Position numbers and translations under genes: made by a program. 64,000 nucleotides of DNA from Porphyra umbilicalis (Eukaryota; Rhodophyta; Bangiophyceae; Bangiales; Bangiaceae): NCBI GenBank assembly GCA_002049455.2, contig KV919093.1, positions 1 through 64,000 on the forward strand, written 5' to 3'. The notes beneath the pieces were generated by a model. That model had not been told where the DNA came from and did not search any database. It saw nothing but the letters and a program-made list of their open reading frames with translations. Below are positions 1-10,536 of the stretch, in pieces. Every line of letters begins with the position of its first letter. Positions within the stretch are counted from its first letter, which is position 1.

Positions 1-2570
1 TTCGAGTTCAGTCGGTCCAACACAGCGGGGCTTGCGTCCCCTGCCAACGCCATGGCTCTCACAAAAGCAGCAGCAGATGCGAGGTCCGTCTCGCCCGGGT
101 ACAGCGGAGCCGTTTGACCGAAACGGCCATGCCAGGCCTCCAATCCTTGCTCGCCATACAGCCCGATACTCCCAAACTCATCCAAAAAGTCCGGGGCGTG
201 CGCGAGCAAAAGGTGCAGCTTGGGCGACACGTTGAGCCACCCAAATGAGTGCTTCAGGCCGGCCACAAACATGGCAGCGTCAGACCGGAACGCGGCGGCC
301 TCGGCGGCAGTCGCAATGGTTGCGCGGTTTAGAACCTTTCGGACCCTGTTCCACGCACACCATGCGTCTTTGTACTCCGGAGGGTAGCGAGCGGTGATCT
401 CTGCGCTCTCCCCGTTCAGCCCTGATAGTTTCTTCTCTAGAGCTGCGCACACGGCGTCACTGTGCTCGCCGATCGCGTGGCAGTCCCGTCCGATAAACAG
501 GCCCCCGTGGACAGGCACGGGGTGAACACGCGCTTCGGCGTGCAGCAGCTCGGCCAGCTCATAAGCAAAACCGGACGCCGCGGCTTGACCGCAGCAATCA
601 ATGACCACCTCCACAGCCAATCTCAGCAGCCGGGAATTGATCCCGATTGTGAGGTGGACGGGAATTGGCATAATTTGGCGTGGATGCGGGGACACCAGAG
701 CCGGTCGGGTCACCGAGAGGTGGTCGTCCTGCCCGCAATTAGCACGCTCTTCCGTGCAAGTTGCGTTCTGATCGGCGTCACGCATGTGCCAAGGCCCCGA
801 CACGTCCTGTAGCGTCCCGTATCGTTCGTCAAGGGTGGCGTGGGTGGTGCTCGGTGCTTTGGTGCTCTTGCACACGTAACACGGCATTGTCGCGTTTGGG
901 CCTTTGTGCCCCACCACGGTACATTGCGACTCAAAATCCCCCGAGAGCAATAACCGCACCGGCCGCCGCTCCCCTCGCACGTCAACCCCCCGCGCCAATA
1001 GCTCGTCCACGCGTGGCGAGTGGATTGCCATCATGGCAGCAACCTGCGGGTACTGGTCCTGGCGGCACGGGCAGACCGCCGCGAGAATAGTATTGCTCGG
1101 GTTATTTGGCCGGTCCTGGTTGATGAGGCTCACAACGATTTTCACCGATGCTGGATCCCCTCCCTTGTCAAGGCCCACCGAAATGTGAACATCTGGGACC
1201 GACGGCGGAGGGCAGCCACCCCAAGCTCCGGGTTCAAAGTCCGCAGGGACGCGAGCGTCCGTGGCACGCATGGGCTTGTGGTCCCGGCCGTACACGAACC
1301 GCTCCACCAATTGGTCTGCATCACAGAGTGCGGTCACTCGCTCTTAGACGGCCAGGGCCAAGTTAGCTAGGTGTGCCCCTGTCGAGGTGCCCACCACCTC
1401 CTTGGCAGGCGAGGCGGCTAGTACGCGCTTGGCCTTGCGCAGCTCATGGCGGCTTGTCAATCCGCTCCTCCCCCCCCCCAGCGCGCGGCGGATCTCGTTG
1501 AACTTCGTCCAACTGAGACCGAGTTCATACACCAACCCCACCTGCTCCCTCACGGACAGGTGGGAGGCCGCCGTACGCCGGACCGCCACTGCACCAGACT
1601 CCTCGCCCGAAACCCCAAGCTCGCACGCCAAGGTCAGCTGCCGCGCAGCAGCCCAACGCTTGTTCTTTTAGCTTTTCTTGACCGCGCCCTTGCGGGGCGA
1701 AATCTGCCGCGCGTACACCCTCCCTTGCCCATTTTTTTGCATCACACGAAGTTCATCACAATCCATGTGCAGCAAAATGGTGGACGCGATGCGCCAGAGG
1801 ATGGCCTTGTCGGCCGCTCTGCCGAGCCCCCCCGACTGCAGGTAGGAGAAGAACGCGTGGCACCGGGGTGTGGCGTCCAGCTGTCCGACAGCAGGGACGG
1901 CGGGGGAGATTGCGTCAGGGTTGACGCTCGAGGTGGGGGGTTGGTGCAGCTGCAGACGTTGCAGACTTTTCAGCTGTGTCTCAAGCACACGCAGACGCGC
2001 AGCAGCTACAGAGGCGGCCTCGGTGGCCTCCTGCACGCTCCGCTGTGCCCGTTCGAGTTGCAGCCGCGCCGCTGAGCACGAGGGACAGCCAGCAACGGAC
2101 ACGACGTTGACCACTGACGCTGTCCCCGTACTTGAGACCAAACTGGGAGGGGCGCTGCGGCCAGAGGGTGCGGGTGGGAAACATGCCGCATTGGTCGGCG
2201 TGGGGTGTTCGGCGGCCGTGGGATGTGCCGCCCTCAGATGTCGGGAGTAGCACGAGTTGCATGTGTCACGCCTGCATCGAGAGACCGGCAGAGATGCAAT
2301 GCGCTGCTGGGGCGTATCAGCCGCGCTCTGCCGCGCCCCCTCACGCCACAGAGACATCCCTGTGGACTGCTTCAGGAAAAATCCGCTGCAAGCGACACAC
2401 TGGTAGGCCCATACCGTCTCATCAAATGCGGCCGTAATATCTTCCGCAGTAGCCCTGTGATTAGAAAAAGAGCGAATAGACACAAACATTCCTAGAAAAA
2501 CCTTGCTCGGGACATGCATGCAGCGGTCAGTCATGCTGGTCACACAAACCAAAGGATGCGAGTGCTACAG
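1..2570 (-). pseudogene. Transposase-like protein of a DNA transposon, two in-frame stops, cut by the window edge
   Basis: On the minus strand one frame is open from the TAG upstream of 2570 to base 1, about 850 codons, interrupted only by TAA at 1668-1670 and TAA at 1344-1346. The coding sense does not change across either stop, so this is one gene. The first ATG is at 2534. The N-terminal part has Cys pairs (CVAC, then CNSCYSRH), a further GCPSC and a long amphipathic Ala/Leu/Glu stretch that should form a coiled coil. The middle has LSVREQVGLVYELGLS and GRDHKPMRATD. The C-terminal part has LLSGDFESQC, a PCYVCK pair, PVHLTIGINSRL, PKLHLLLAHAPDFLDEFG and a GEQGLEAWHGRF block. Such GD, CxxC, PxH and EQGxExxH blocks are, as I recall, typical of uncharacterised transposon proteins in animals and algae; the superfamily is not fixed. 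The end lies outside the window. Base composition is milder than the neighbouring genes. It is probably a dead copy. Confidence 0.75.
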
Positions 2571-4660
2571 CTGAGGCGTGGAGACCCCGCTCAATCGCTC
2601 AGTTCCATCGGCCACGTTCAGTTGGAAATCCACAGCTTACGTCCGGCTGCCAACAGTGTCGTCCATTTGGCGAACCTCCACGGGTGAACGGCTACAGGGT
2701 AGCGGCAAACCAAAAGGCGGCACCCCTCCGTCTGGTCTGGGCAAGGGAACGCGCGTTGCGAGCCGAAGCCGGCGAGCAGAGAGCGCTGCAATTGGATCAA
2801 CATCCACAGTTGATTGCTGGTGGTGCCGCACCCCCCTCAAGCAGGCTATGCGGGTGGGTGCGCATTTGCTACGCGTAGCAAATGGGTCTGGACCAGTCAG
2901 AAACTTGCACGTTGTAGCCCAGATTTCGAACTCGCTGTGTAAAGCCCCGACCCAGAAGAGCCACCTTGACTAGGCGTGGTAGGGGCGGTGGCCGCGGGTC
3001 CTTCTCGCGGGCCTGCCCGCCTCCCTGCCAGCGTCGGAGGGACGCAGCCGATTGCCCCACGGGATCGGGCGGTGGTGGTGATCGCGCCGTTGGCAGGGGC
3101 TGAGCCACGCACAAGGCCCTGTGGTGGTTCGCCAGTGTGTCTCGCTGGTACACGCACGCGCTTCTCTGCTGACCGAGGGTGGAGGAAGACTGTCACGGCT
3201 CACGGCTCAGTCCTCGTCGCAAGTCCAACGGATCTTAATTATGACATGTTGTCACCTCGCTTTTAATGCTGACCGTCTTAAATTCTGCAGTGTAAGGGGG
3301 GCTATACGGACTCTGCATACTCTCATGGTGGCCATACTGGGGGGGGCTTCCTTTTCTGTCACTGTGATCACCAACGTGTGAAACAGCTGTTCTCGGGATG
3401 AGTCAAGATTGAAAAGAATGAGTCACCAGATATGGTCTACTGATGTCCGTTGATCCATGACCGCCAATGGAAGCTCGCCAGAGCCTCATAGGCAACATGG
3501 TTTGGGCGAGCTTCGACAGCAGACAGCTTCAAGGGGCCTTGCCAGGACCTGCTCCGTGTGATCGAGAGCTTCTCAATGGTCAGCTTTGAAAGCTGCCCAA
3601 AGGCCACCACCGCTCATCTTGGACGGCCCAGATCGACCGCCATTGAGTGAGTGTCTGGGTCGGGCCGTCGGCGACTGCCGTCTGGGCAACCGCAGCCACC
3701 ACGCGGCACCAACGATATTTTCACAGACGCTCTGGTCAGTTACCCTCCTCTGAATCTGGGATAGGACAGGCGGTGAAACGGCATCCTTGAACCTTCCCGA
3801 TTGGGCCCGACGGGATCACGGCCACACAATGGGCTTTGGGATACCACGCCACTGCCTGGGTGGCAGGTTCCTCAGGCCACGGCTGCCTCGCGACTCTTGA
3901 GACGGCGTTTTTGGCTGAGCGGCGGTGGCGGCTCCCTCCGCCTGCTCCCCCTGGAACTCTGCATCCGCAGGGCAACTAGAGCAGGGTGGTCGTGTGGGCG
4001 CTAGATCCGATTGATGATCCTGGTCCGCCGTTTCTCCCTGGTGGCACCATCGTGGACCGCCGCGGGTCTCCCCGGTCGTCACGCCGCCGCCTGCAGCGGG
4101 GAGGTGGATCCGTCGTGGCTCCGTATCACTGGCCCGAGCCACGCCGGAGCCGGCAAGCGGCTACCCGCAGCTGTGCTCTGCTGCAGAGGGTGGAGGGGGT
4201 GGCTGAGGCGGGCCAAAAGGGTTGTTGTCCCCGGCGGCGCCCCAACCCTATCTTCCCGATTCCGTGCGAGTGGTGCAACGCCGCCCGTTCTCGACGCCGG
4301 CGGGCCGTGGCCAGCGGCCCCCTCTCTCCCCCCCCCCCCCCCAGGAATGCCCGGTGGCCGCATGAGGTGCCGATGGGCCGACCCACCTGTCGGGGACGGC
4401 CGTACCCTGTTGACGTGCACCACCGGGTCTGACGGCGACGGCGGCAGGAGACGGCAATGGTGGTGTCATTTGCTGCTCACCCGCCCGTGTGGAGAGGCGT
4501 GGATAGGGATGTCGTAGCTGGCCACAGTGGCTACACACGACCTCGGCGGCGCGCCGTGCCAGCCCCCCCCCCAGGAACCTCGGGCGGCGGCCGTGCCGCG
4601 GTGGCTCGCACGAGGGGCGGCACAGGCAGTGGCACTCGTTCCGGCCGCGGCACCAGTCTG
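2571..4660. other. Intergenic, no gene recognised
   Basis: Only short shadow ORFs are visible. It contains a perfect 22-bp palindrome at 2863-2884 and probably the 5' flank of the transposon remnant to its left. From about 3740 the GC content rises towards the next gene. Confidence 0.5.
2863..2884. repeat. Perfect 22-bp palindrome
   Basis: CATTTGCTACG is followed directly by its reverse complement, with no spacer. It lies in non-coding DNA about 300 bp upstream of the transposase-like pseudogene. Confidence 0.85.
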
Positions 4661-4668
4661 TATAAGAG
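4661..4668 (+). promoter_or_regulatory. TATA box of the YcnI-like gene
   Basis: TATAAGAG lies 130 bp upstream of the ATG at 4791 in an otherwise GC-rich flank. It would allow a 5' leader of roughly 100 nt. This is the clearest TATA-like element seen next to a gene start in the window. Confidence 0.5.
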
Positions 4669-4790
4669 CCGCCGCTCGGGCATGCCCACCACCTAACCGG
4701 CGTCCGCACACCCGCCAGCGAGAGCAGCACCCGCCCGTCCCCGACCGAGTGTGCCTTCTGCTGCAGCTCCGCGCACCCACTGCCCTCACC

Positions 4791-5330
4791 ATGGCCCCCA
4801 CCACGCGCTTCTGTGTGCTCCTCGCCGCCCTCTTGGTGGCCACCGTCGCCGCCCCCGCGGCCGGTCATGTGACCATCAACCCCAAGATGGCACCGACTTC
4901 TGGGTACCTCCTCTTCAAGATGCGCCTCCCTCACGACTGTGGCGATGCCACCGTCGGCACGAGCAACCTGACGGTCACCCTCCCTGACGGCGTCGTGTCG
5001 GTCAAGCAGGAGCAGGTCGCCGGCTGGATGGCCATCCACAGCAAGAAGACGCTGGACCCGCCGATCACGTCGGGCAGCAGCACGTACAAGGAGACGATGG
5101 ACAAGGCGACGTGGGTTGGCTTCCTGCCCGACGGCATGTACCGCGAGTTTGGTCTCTCCGTCAAGCTGCTGCCGCAGAAGAACGGGACGACGCTCTACTT
5201 CAAGGCGTCGCAGGATTGCCACGGCGGCTTCCCTCCGCGCAACTGGGACCAGATCCCCAAGCCGGGCGACACGTCGCGTCTGGCCAGCCCGGCCCCTGCG
5301 GTGCTGCTGATCGATGGGTACGAGGGCTAG
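4791..5330 (+). CDS. Secreted YcnI/DUF1775-like protein, possible copper binder
   Basis: Intronless, 179 aa. The start is the first ATG of the clean frame, in context CTCACCATGG. Residues 1-24 form a signal peptide: APTTRF, a hydrophobic core LLAALLVATVAA, then APAAG. The mature chain would begin HVTINPKMAPTSGY. This matches the YcnI/DUF1775 family, in which a mature N-terminal His followed by a beta-sandwich binds Cu(II), known for bacterial YcnI. Family-like features are the early P-x-x-G-Y, LPDGVVSVKQEQ, a GFLPDGMYREFGLSVKL strand and Trp residues that could serve as further ligands. Bacterial members usually carry a C-terminal membrane anchor; none is seen here, so the protein is probably secreted or extracytoplasmic. 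The copper role is inferred from the family. The gene stands alone, with a TATA box at 4661. Confidence 0.8.
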   Translation: MAPTTRFCVLLAALLVATVAAPAAGHVTINPKMAPTSGYLLFKMRLPHDCGDATVGTSNLTVTLPDGVVSVKQEQVAGWMAIHSKKTLDPPITSGSSTYKETMDKATWVGFLPDGMYREFGLSVKLLPQKNGTTLYFKASQDCHGGFPPRNWDQIPKPGDTSRLASPAPAVLLIDGYEG

Positions 5331-5529
5331 GGGGGGTACTCTCACGGTAGATTGCCGCTGCTATGACTCAAGGTGGGACGCATGACTAGAGTAAACAACG
5401 CAGCGTGTTGTTTTAGTACCTGACTCAACGTGCGAGCATGCATCATGGCGACGCTGCCAAGCTCGCGCCGCACTTGCGTAAAATGATATCGTCCGCCTGT
5501 GTTTGAAAAGCAAACAACACCATGCCGCA

Positions 5530-6330
5530 GATCACCCAGATGGTCCGCCACGCCGGCCAGCGGTAGCGTCGGGTGCGCACGTCGTGCCACACTTGGCAGG
5601 CCGGCGGGTCGTTAAATCGGCAAAGACCTCTTCAGCGCGCGGCACCACGACGAGTCGAGCGTGTTCCAAAGGGCCTTCCGCCAGACACTGGCACACCACG
5701 CTACCAACCACGGCCCGGGCGAGTAGTGGGATGGGCCGCCGCCTCGTGCACAAGGGCGGCCTGACGGCACGCCGATGCCGAGTCCGCCAGGGGAGCGACA
5801 CACAACGGCAAGCCACAGGCAGCCGACTCGGCTCGCACCACGGACGCCACCGTCGTCTGACCGTACACTCCCCCCGTCAACGCCACAGAGCGCTCACTCG
5901 CCCCCCCCCCTCCCCTGTCAGCCGCGCATCACCTGTGCGGTGTGGAGCGCCTGGAACTTGTCGGCCTCGGCGCCCGCACGCAGTCGCCACACGGGCAGCA
6001 TGTGAAGCGGCTCCTCCAACGTACCAACCCGCGGTCCGCAACACCGGACAGCAGTACGGGGATGGCGTGGGTCGAGGCGGCCACCGCCGCGGCGCCGCCG
6101 CCCTCCTCGCAGAGCAGGAGCGGGTTGAAAACAAAAAAACAAAAAACGACAACAGCGTCCCCCGTGACATGTTGGCGCGAGTCAACGAGGGCGATGAACG
6201 GGCATGCGCGGCAGCGCCTTGACCGCGCCGGCCACGTCGAGCGGCGATGGCACCCCACGGTCAATGTCGACGCGCCCGCGTGGATCCCACGGGCGCGGTA
6301 GGTGTCCACGACCGGTGCGACACAACGCAA
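5530..6330 (-). pseudogene. Possible decayed protein gene, fragments in several frames
   Basis: Read on the minus strand, short segments with normal amino-acid diversity follow one another in different frames: VDIDRGVPSPLDVAGAVKAL (about 6220-6280), PFIALVDSRQHVTGDAVVVF and STHAIPVLLSGVADRG (about 6050-6210), GTLEEPLHMLPVWRLRAGAE and KFQALHTAQV (about 5925-6020), QTTVASVVRAESAACGLPLC (about 5800-5865), then VVVPRAEEVFADL (about 5620-5660). The flanking DNA yields only Arg/Pro/Ala strings. This suggests a broken gene, perhaps of glycosyltransferase type, but I do not recognise the family. Frame changes here are not all at homopolymers, so decay fits better than base-calling error. Confidence 0.3.
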
Positions 6331-7352
6331 GCCACCCCGCAGCGAGTCGGGGTTGCGCCGACGGGACGGGCGGCACCGAGTCTGCCATCGAGTGGGTGGT
6401 CGCCCGCGCGGGCGGCGGCGGCGGGCAGAGGGCGACGCTGCCCCCCCCCTCCACACGCGTGACGCGCGTGCGCGGAGCAGCCGCCACGGGCCACCCGAGC
6501 CCCTCTGACCAGCGCCGCGGCGGGGCGACCGAGGCGGGCCTTGTCAGCGCGCCACGGCGGGGGGGTGCCCGGGCGGTGCCGACGCATTGCTCCACCGGCG
6601 GACCGGCGGGTGCGCGGCGGGCAGGCGCGCGCGCCACGGAGGTCGCCACCGCGCGCGCACGACGCGCGCGCGCGCGCCACCCGCGTCCGCGACGCGTTTT
6701 TTCCTCCGCGACGGGAGCACCACGCCGACGGCGGCGGCGGGGCGGCCGCAACGGCGACGGGGGGTGGGGGCCAGGGGGGGAATTCCCCCCCGCCGTCGCC
6801 CGCGCGCGCGCGACGGCCCCGCGCGCACACCCGCGGGTGCCGACCCGAGGCGGCGGGGGCGGGAGGCGGCCGCCGACGCCGGGGGCGCCCACGCCGCAGA
6901 GCCGCCGCCCGCAGCGCGGCGTGTCACGACCCGAGCGGGGGGCGCAGCGGAGGGGGGGGGGGGCACCCCCACGGCGCGGGGGGATGACGGCGGCACGCAC
7001 CGGGCGGGCGGGCGGCGGGCGGCAGCGCGGGGGGCGGGGTGTGGCGCGGCGGCAGCGGCGGCGGCGGCGGCAGCTCGGGGGCGGCCGCAAGGCGGCCGCC
7101 GCGTCGGCGCGCCGCCGCGGGCGCCCGCCGACGCGTCGACGGCGGCGCAAGGCAGCACCACAACAACAAGGACGGGGGGTGGGCGCCCGGCGGGCGGCGT
7201 CGGCCGACGCGGCGGGGACGCGCACCCGCCGCGCGGGAGGGGGGCGGCCGCGGGCGGCGCCGCGCGGCCGCGGCGCCCCGCGGCCGGGCGGGGCGGCCGC
7301 GGCCGACCCGACGCACGTGCGCACACGGGGCGCCGGCGCCGGCGCGCGCGCG

Positions 7353-7378
7353 CCTGCCGCGGCGCGCGCCGCGGCAGG
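7353..7378. repeat. Perfect 26-bp GC palindrome
   Basis: CCTGCCGCGGCGC is followed directly by its reverse complement inside a CG-dense stretch. Composition raises the chance of such a match, so less weight should be put on it than on the palindromes in the milder blocks. Confidence 0.8.
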
Positions 7379-7990
7379 GAGCGCGCGTGCGCCGGATCAT
7401 CCGTCGCGCGCCCATGATGGGGGTGCCACGACCGACGCTCGTGCGTGTGCTGGAAACGACGGCAGGGGATAGGATTGGATCGTGTACCAGGTCCTTGCAG
7501 ACACCCCGCCCAGCGCCCTCCGTGGCCGCCCACGCGCGGGTCTGTTGGGTAACGGTCGTGTACTGTATCCTATGTATTCAACGTTCCTTGACCAAAGTCT
7601 GCGTGATGCTGCCATATGTTTCGAGCCTGGCAATTTTGGTGAAACCCCATGAGAAAACTACACACTCAAGTAGGTCAGGAAGTAGGTGAGATCCGGCTGC
7701 GCGTGGCCGCTCCTGCCATCCTCCACGGCACCCGCGCCGACGCCCGCCTCGTGGACGTCCCGCTCCGGGGAGCTCCCAACACGCGCTCCCCGCCGCGCTC
7801 GGCCATTGCCGTGCGACCGGTCGCGCCTCGGCTCCCCGTCGCCCGTCGTCCCCTCTGCCACGTTGGCCCGCCCCCCCCCCCCACCCCCCCCCACACCCCC
7901 TCCCCGCCCCCGTAGCCGCCGCCACTACCCGCCCGCCCCCGCGGTGGCGACCGAGCCCCCCCCCACCCCCCCGCCACGCGCGGGCGGATC

Positions 7991-9193
7991 ATGGCGGCCT
8001 TTCTCCCCGCGCCGCCGCCCGTCGGCCGCCGCTCGCCGCTCGCCCTGCGGCCGGCGGGCACGGCGGGGGCCCCCCCCCCCGCGGTCGCACGACCCCCCCC
8101 GCCCCCCGTGTGGTGCCCCGCGCGGCGGCCACCCCCGACACCACCCCCCCGTCCCCGGTGAGCCGCCGCGCGCTCCTGCGCGCCGCCACGGCGGTGGCGG
8201 CGACTGCCGCCGCCGCCGTCACGGCCACCACCACCGTCACCTCTACCCGCCGCTCCCCTGCACCAGCAGAGGTGCTTTTGACGCCCACGCCGACGCTGGC
8301 GACGCTGCCAATGACGCCCGTGCCGCTGTTCGTGCGCGTTGCAGAGGCGGCGCCCGCCGCTGCCGCTGTCGCCGCCGCCGCCGACGGTGCGCCCCCCCCG
8401 CTCCCCGTCCTCGTCTTTACCGACGCTGCCGCCCCTGACGCCTACACGGAGACGCACGAGCGGGTGGCCGCCGGCGGCCGCGCCGTCACGTCGGTGCGCC
8501 CGGCGGGCGGCGACGGCAGCGGCGGCGGCGGCGGCGGCGGCGGCGCGGCGGCGGGGGCCACCGCGTCTGCCGCCGTGGGCCTTGTCGCCGACGGTGCCAT
8601 GGGCGGTGGCGGCGGGCGGCACCACGTGGTGGGCGGCGGCGCCGACGCGGCGCGGTCGGCCGTGGCCTACGCGGCCGCCGTCGGGCGCGCGGGGGTGGCG
8701 TCGCTGACGCTCGAAGCGCCGCGCCTCGGCCCGCCCGCCGCGGGCGGCAACGACGGCGGCGACGGGCGCGACGCGTGGGCGCCCGTCCTCGCGTCGGTGT
8801 ATGGGCGCGACGGGGTGCCGGCGGCGGCGGGCGGGCGCGGCGACGGCGGCGGGTGGGCGTGCGTGACCCCCCCCCCCCGGCGGGGGCGGGCGGCGCGCCC
8901 GCGGGCGTGCGCGGCGGCGACTACCGGGCGGCGCTGGCGGAGCTCCTCGACGCCGGCCTCCCCGTCGCCGTCGTCCGCTCTACGGCCGACGCGGAGGTGA
9001 CGGTGTGGATGGCCAACGTGCCGGCGGACGGCGCGGGAGACCGCGTCGGGGGGGGGGGTGGGCGTGCAGCGGCGCCGCCGGCGGCGGCACCCGCACGGAG
9101 GCGTGGGGGGGGTGGCACGCGGCGGGGGTGGGGGAGCGCGCCGCCTTTGCGGCAGCGTTGGGGGGCATGTACGCGCGCGTCGAGCGCGCGTAG
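7991..9193 (+). CDS. Unknown protein with bipartite thylakoid-lumen targeting, frame broken at C/G runs
   Basis: Coding signal starts at ATG 7991 with MAAFLPAPPPVGRRSPLAL, which looks like a plastid transit peptide. After C11 at 8070-8080 and further C runs the frame moves, and SRRALLRAATAVAATAAAA follows: a twin arginine plus a hydrophobic stretch, as in Tat-dependent thylakoid lumen signals. The mature part reads PLPVLVFTDAAAPDAYTETH, VAYAAAVGRAGVASLTLE and AWAPVLASVYGRDGVP. A second shift is at C12 (8867-8878), giving YRAALAELLDAGLPVAVVRS and ADAEVTVWMANVPADG. A third is at G11 (9048-9058), giving WHAAGVGERAAFAAALGGMY and the stop at 9191-9193. The alternating beta/alpha pattern suggests a Rossmann-like or HAD-like fold, but no catalytic motif is recognised. 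The family is unknown; the location is inferred from the signals. Confidence 0.55.
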
Positions 9194-10536
9194 GGGGGGG
9201 GGGGGAGGGGGGAGGGGGTGTCGCCCTGGGATGCGTCGCCCACCAGAGGTGGAGGCGGCGCGGTGGGCACCGCGTCGCACGTGGCCCGTGTGGGTTCTTT
9301 CCCGTGTGTCCCTTTTTTTTTTTTTATGCCAAGTGTTGTTGTGTGCGCCTTTGGGGGGGGAGGCAGGAAAGCGTCGAGTGGGGCAGGGGCGTGCGGTCCC
9401 CTCTGCCATGGGCCCTGCTGCCCTGGGCGGCGGCGGCGACACACCCGCCGTGCTGGCCGAGCAGGACGATGGCCATCCCGTACCATGAACACGCTCGACA
9501 CTAGGGAGCGGTGGCTTTAACACCCCACTCGACAAACACACACCCAAAGCCGCTGGTCAGACGAGGCGCGCGCGCGCGGCGCTCGCCACCCCGCCGTCGA
9601 CGCGGGCGGGGGCGCCCGCCACGACGCTGCCGCCGACGCGGCACCCCCCCCCCCGCCCTAGGCCGACCCAAACGGCGGCGGCCCGCGGCGCACCGCCACG
9701 GGCGGCGGCGGCGGCGGCGGCGGCGTCGGGGCGGTGGCGGACACGCGCACCGGCGGCGCGCCCGCGACGGGCGGCACGGGCGGGATGGTTGCGTAGGCGG
9801 GCGGCGCGGGCGCCCGCGGCTGCGGGGGGGGGGGGGGGACCGCCCCGGCGGGGGCCCTCGGGGGGGGCGCCGACCCCATGGCCGCGGCGACCGATGGGGG
9901 GGGAGACGCCCGTCTGGGTGTCGGCGCAGCGGCGGGAGGGGGGGGGAAGAGGGGGACGGGAGGAGCACCAGCAGAGGAGGGGTGGAGAGGGTTGGGGTGG
10001 GTGGAGCAGAGCGGGGGCGCCGGCGGCGCTGGGGCGTCTGTATGTATACAACGCGCCTGTGCGTTTGCCGGGGGGCAGACAACACCTGCAGGGCAAAAGG
10101 GGGCCGAAGGGTTCTGGGTGCCGCGCTCGCCCGGCTGCAGAAGCTGCAGCGGCACACGCAGTGCGTGTTTGGCTGCACGCCCGCAGTGTGCTGTGGAGCA
10201 CCTGCTGTCCCGATCAAAGTGCCATACGGACAGGCGCGGGCCAATGGCATTGGTGACACGTGGATATGGCCATTCCCCTTTTCAGGCGAGGATCTGAGGT
10301 AGTGTGCGACCAGAATTACACTGAGGGACGGAATGATTGTGCACCATGACACTGACATGGGACCAGACGGTTGCTGGATGCCACGCCCTTCGCGCTCTGC
10401 CAGTGTGCATAGGACCGTTGCGTCTGGCGGCGCGGGCGGGCCTTGCGCCGCGCCCCGGCGGCGACTCTGACTACGTCCCGCTGCTTCCATACCCTTGGTA
10501 GCGACACGCCTTACCCCCTGCTGTCCACTTGGTGCC
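9194..10536. other. Intergenic, no certain gene
   Basis: It holds a G-rich patch just after the lumen-protein stop, a T14-like run near 9310, and a Pro/Ala-rich minus-strand reading at about 9557-9880 that may be chance. The last 500 bp are the upstream region of the glycosyltransferase; no TATA box is evident. Confidence 0.45.

Larger units (their letters stand above)
5331..7990. other. Intergenic, GC-rich, with one decayed coding trace
   Basis: The stretch is dominated by CG dinucleotide runs at 6640-7400, where long ORFs on all frames are compositional. It includes the minus-strand coding trace at 5530-6330 (separate entry) and a perfect 26-bp palindrome at 7353-7378. The block at 7430-7680 is less GC-rich and featureless. 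Confidence 0.5.

Noticed and set aside
4248-5345. Long minus-strand ORF opposite the YcnI-like gene
   Set aside because: It is the antisense shadow of a clear gene and reads as Arg/Val/Leu strings without motifs.
6182-7533. Very long ORFs on both strands around 6200-7500
   Set aside because: Caused by the near absence of A and T, hence of stop codons; translations are Arg/Ala/Pro/Gly only.
9557-10155. Pro/Ala-rich minus-strand reading (PPVAGAPPVRVSATAP and similar) as a gene
   Set aside because: There is no ATG in the first half, a frame break at a C run, and no ordered domain; it cannot be told from composition.
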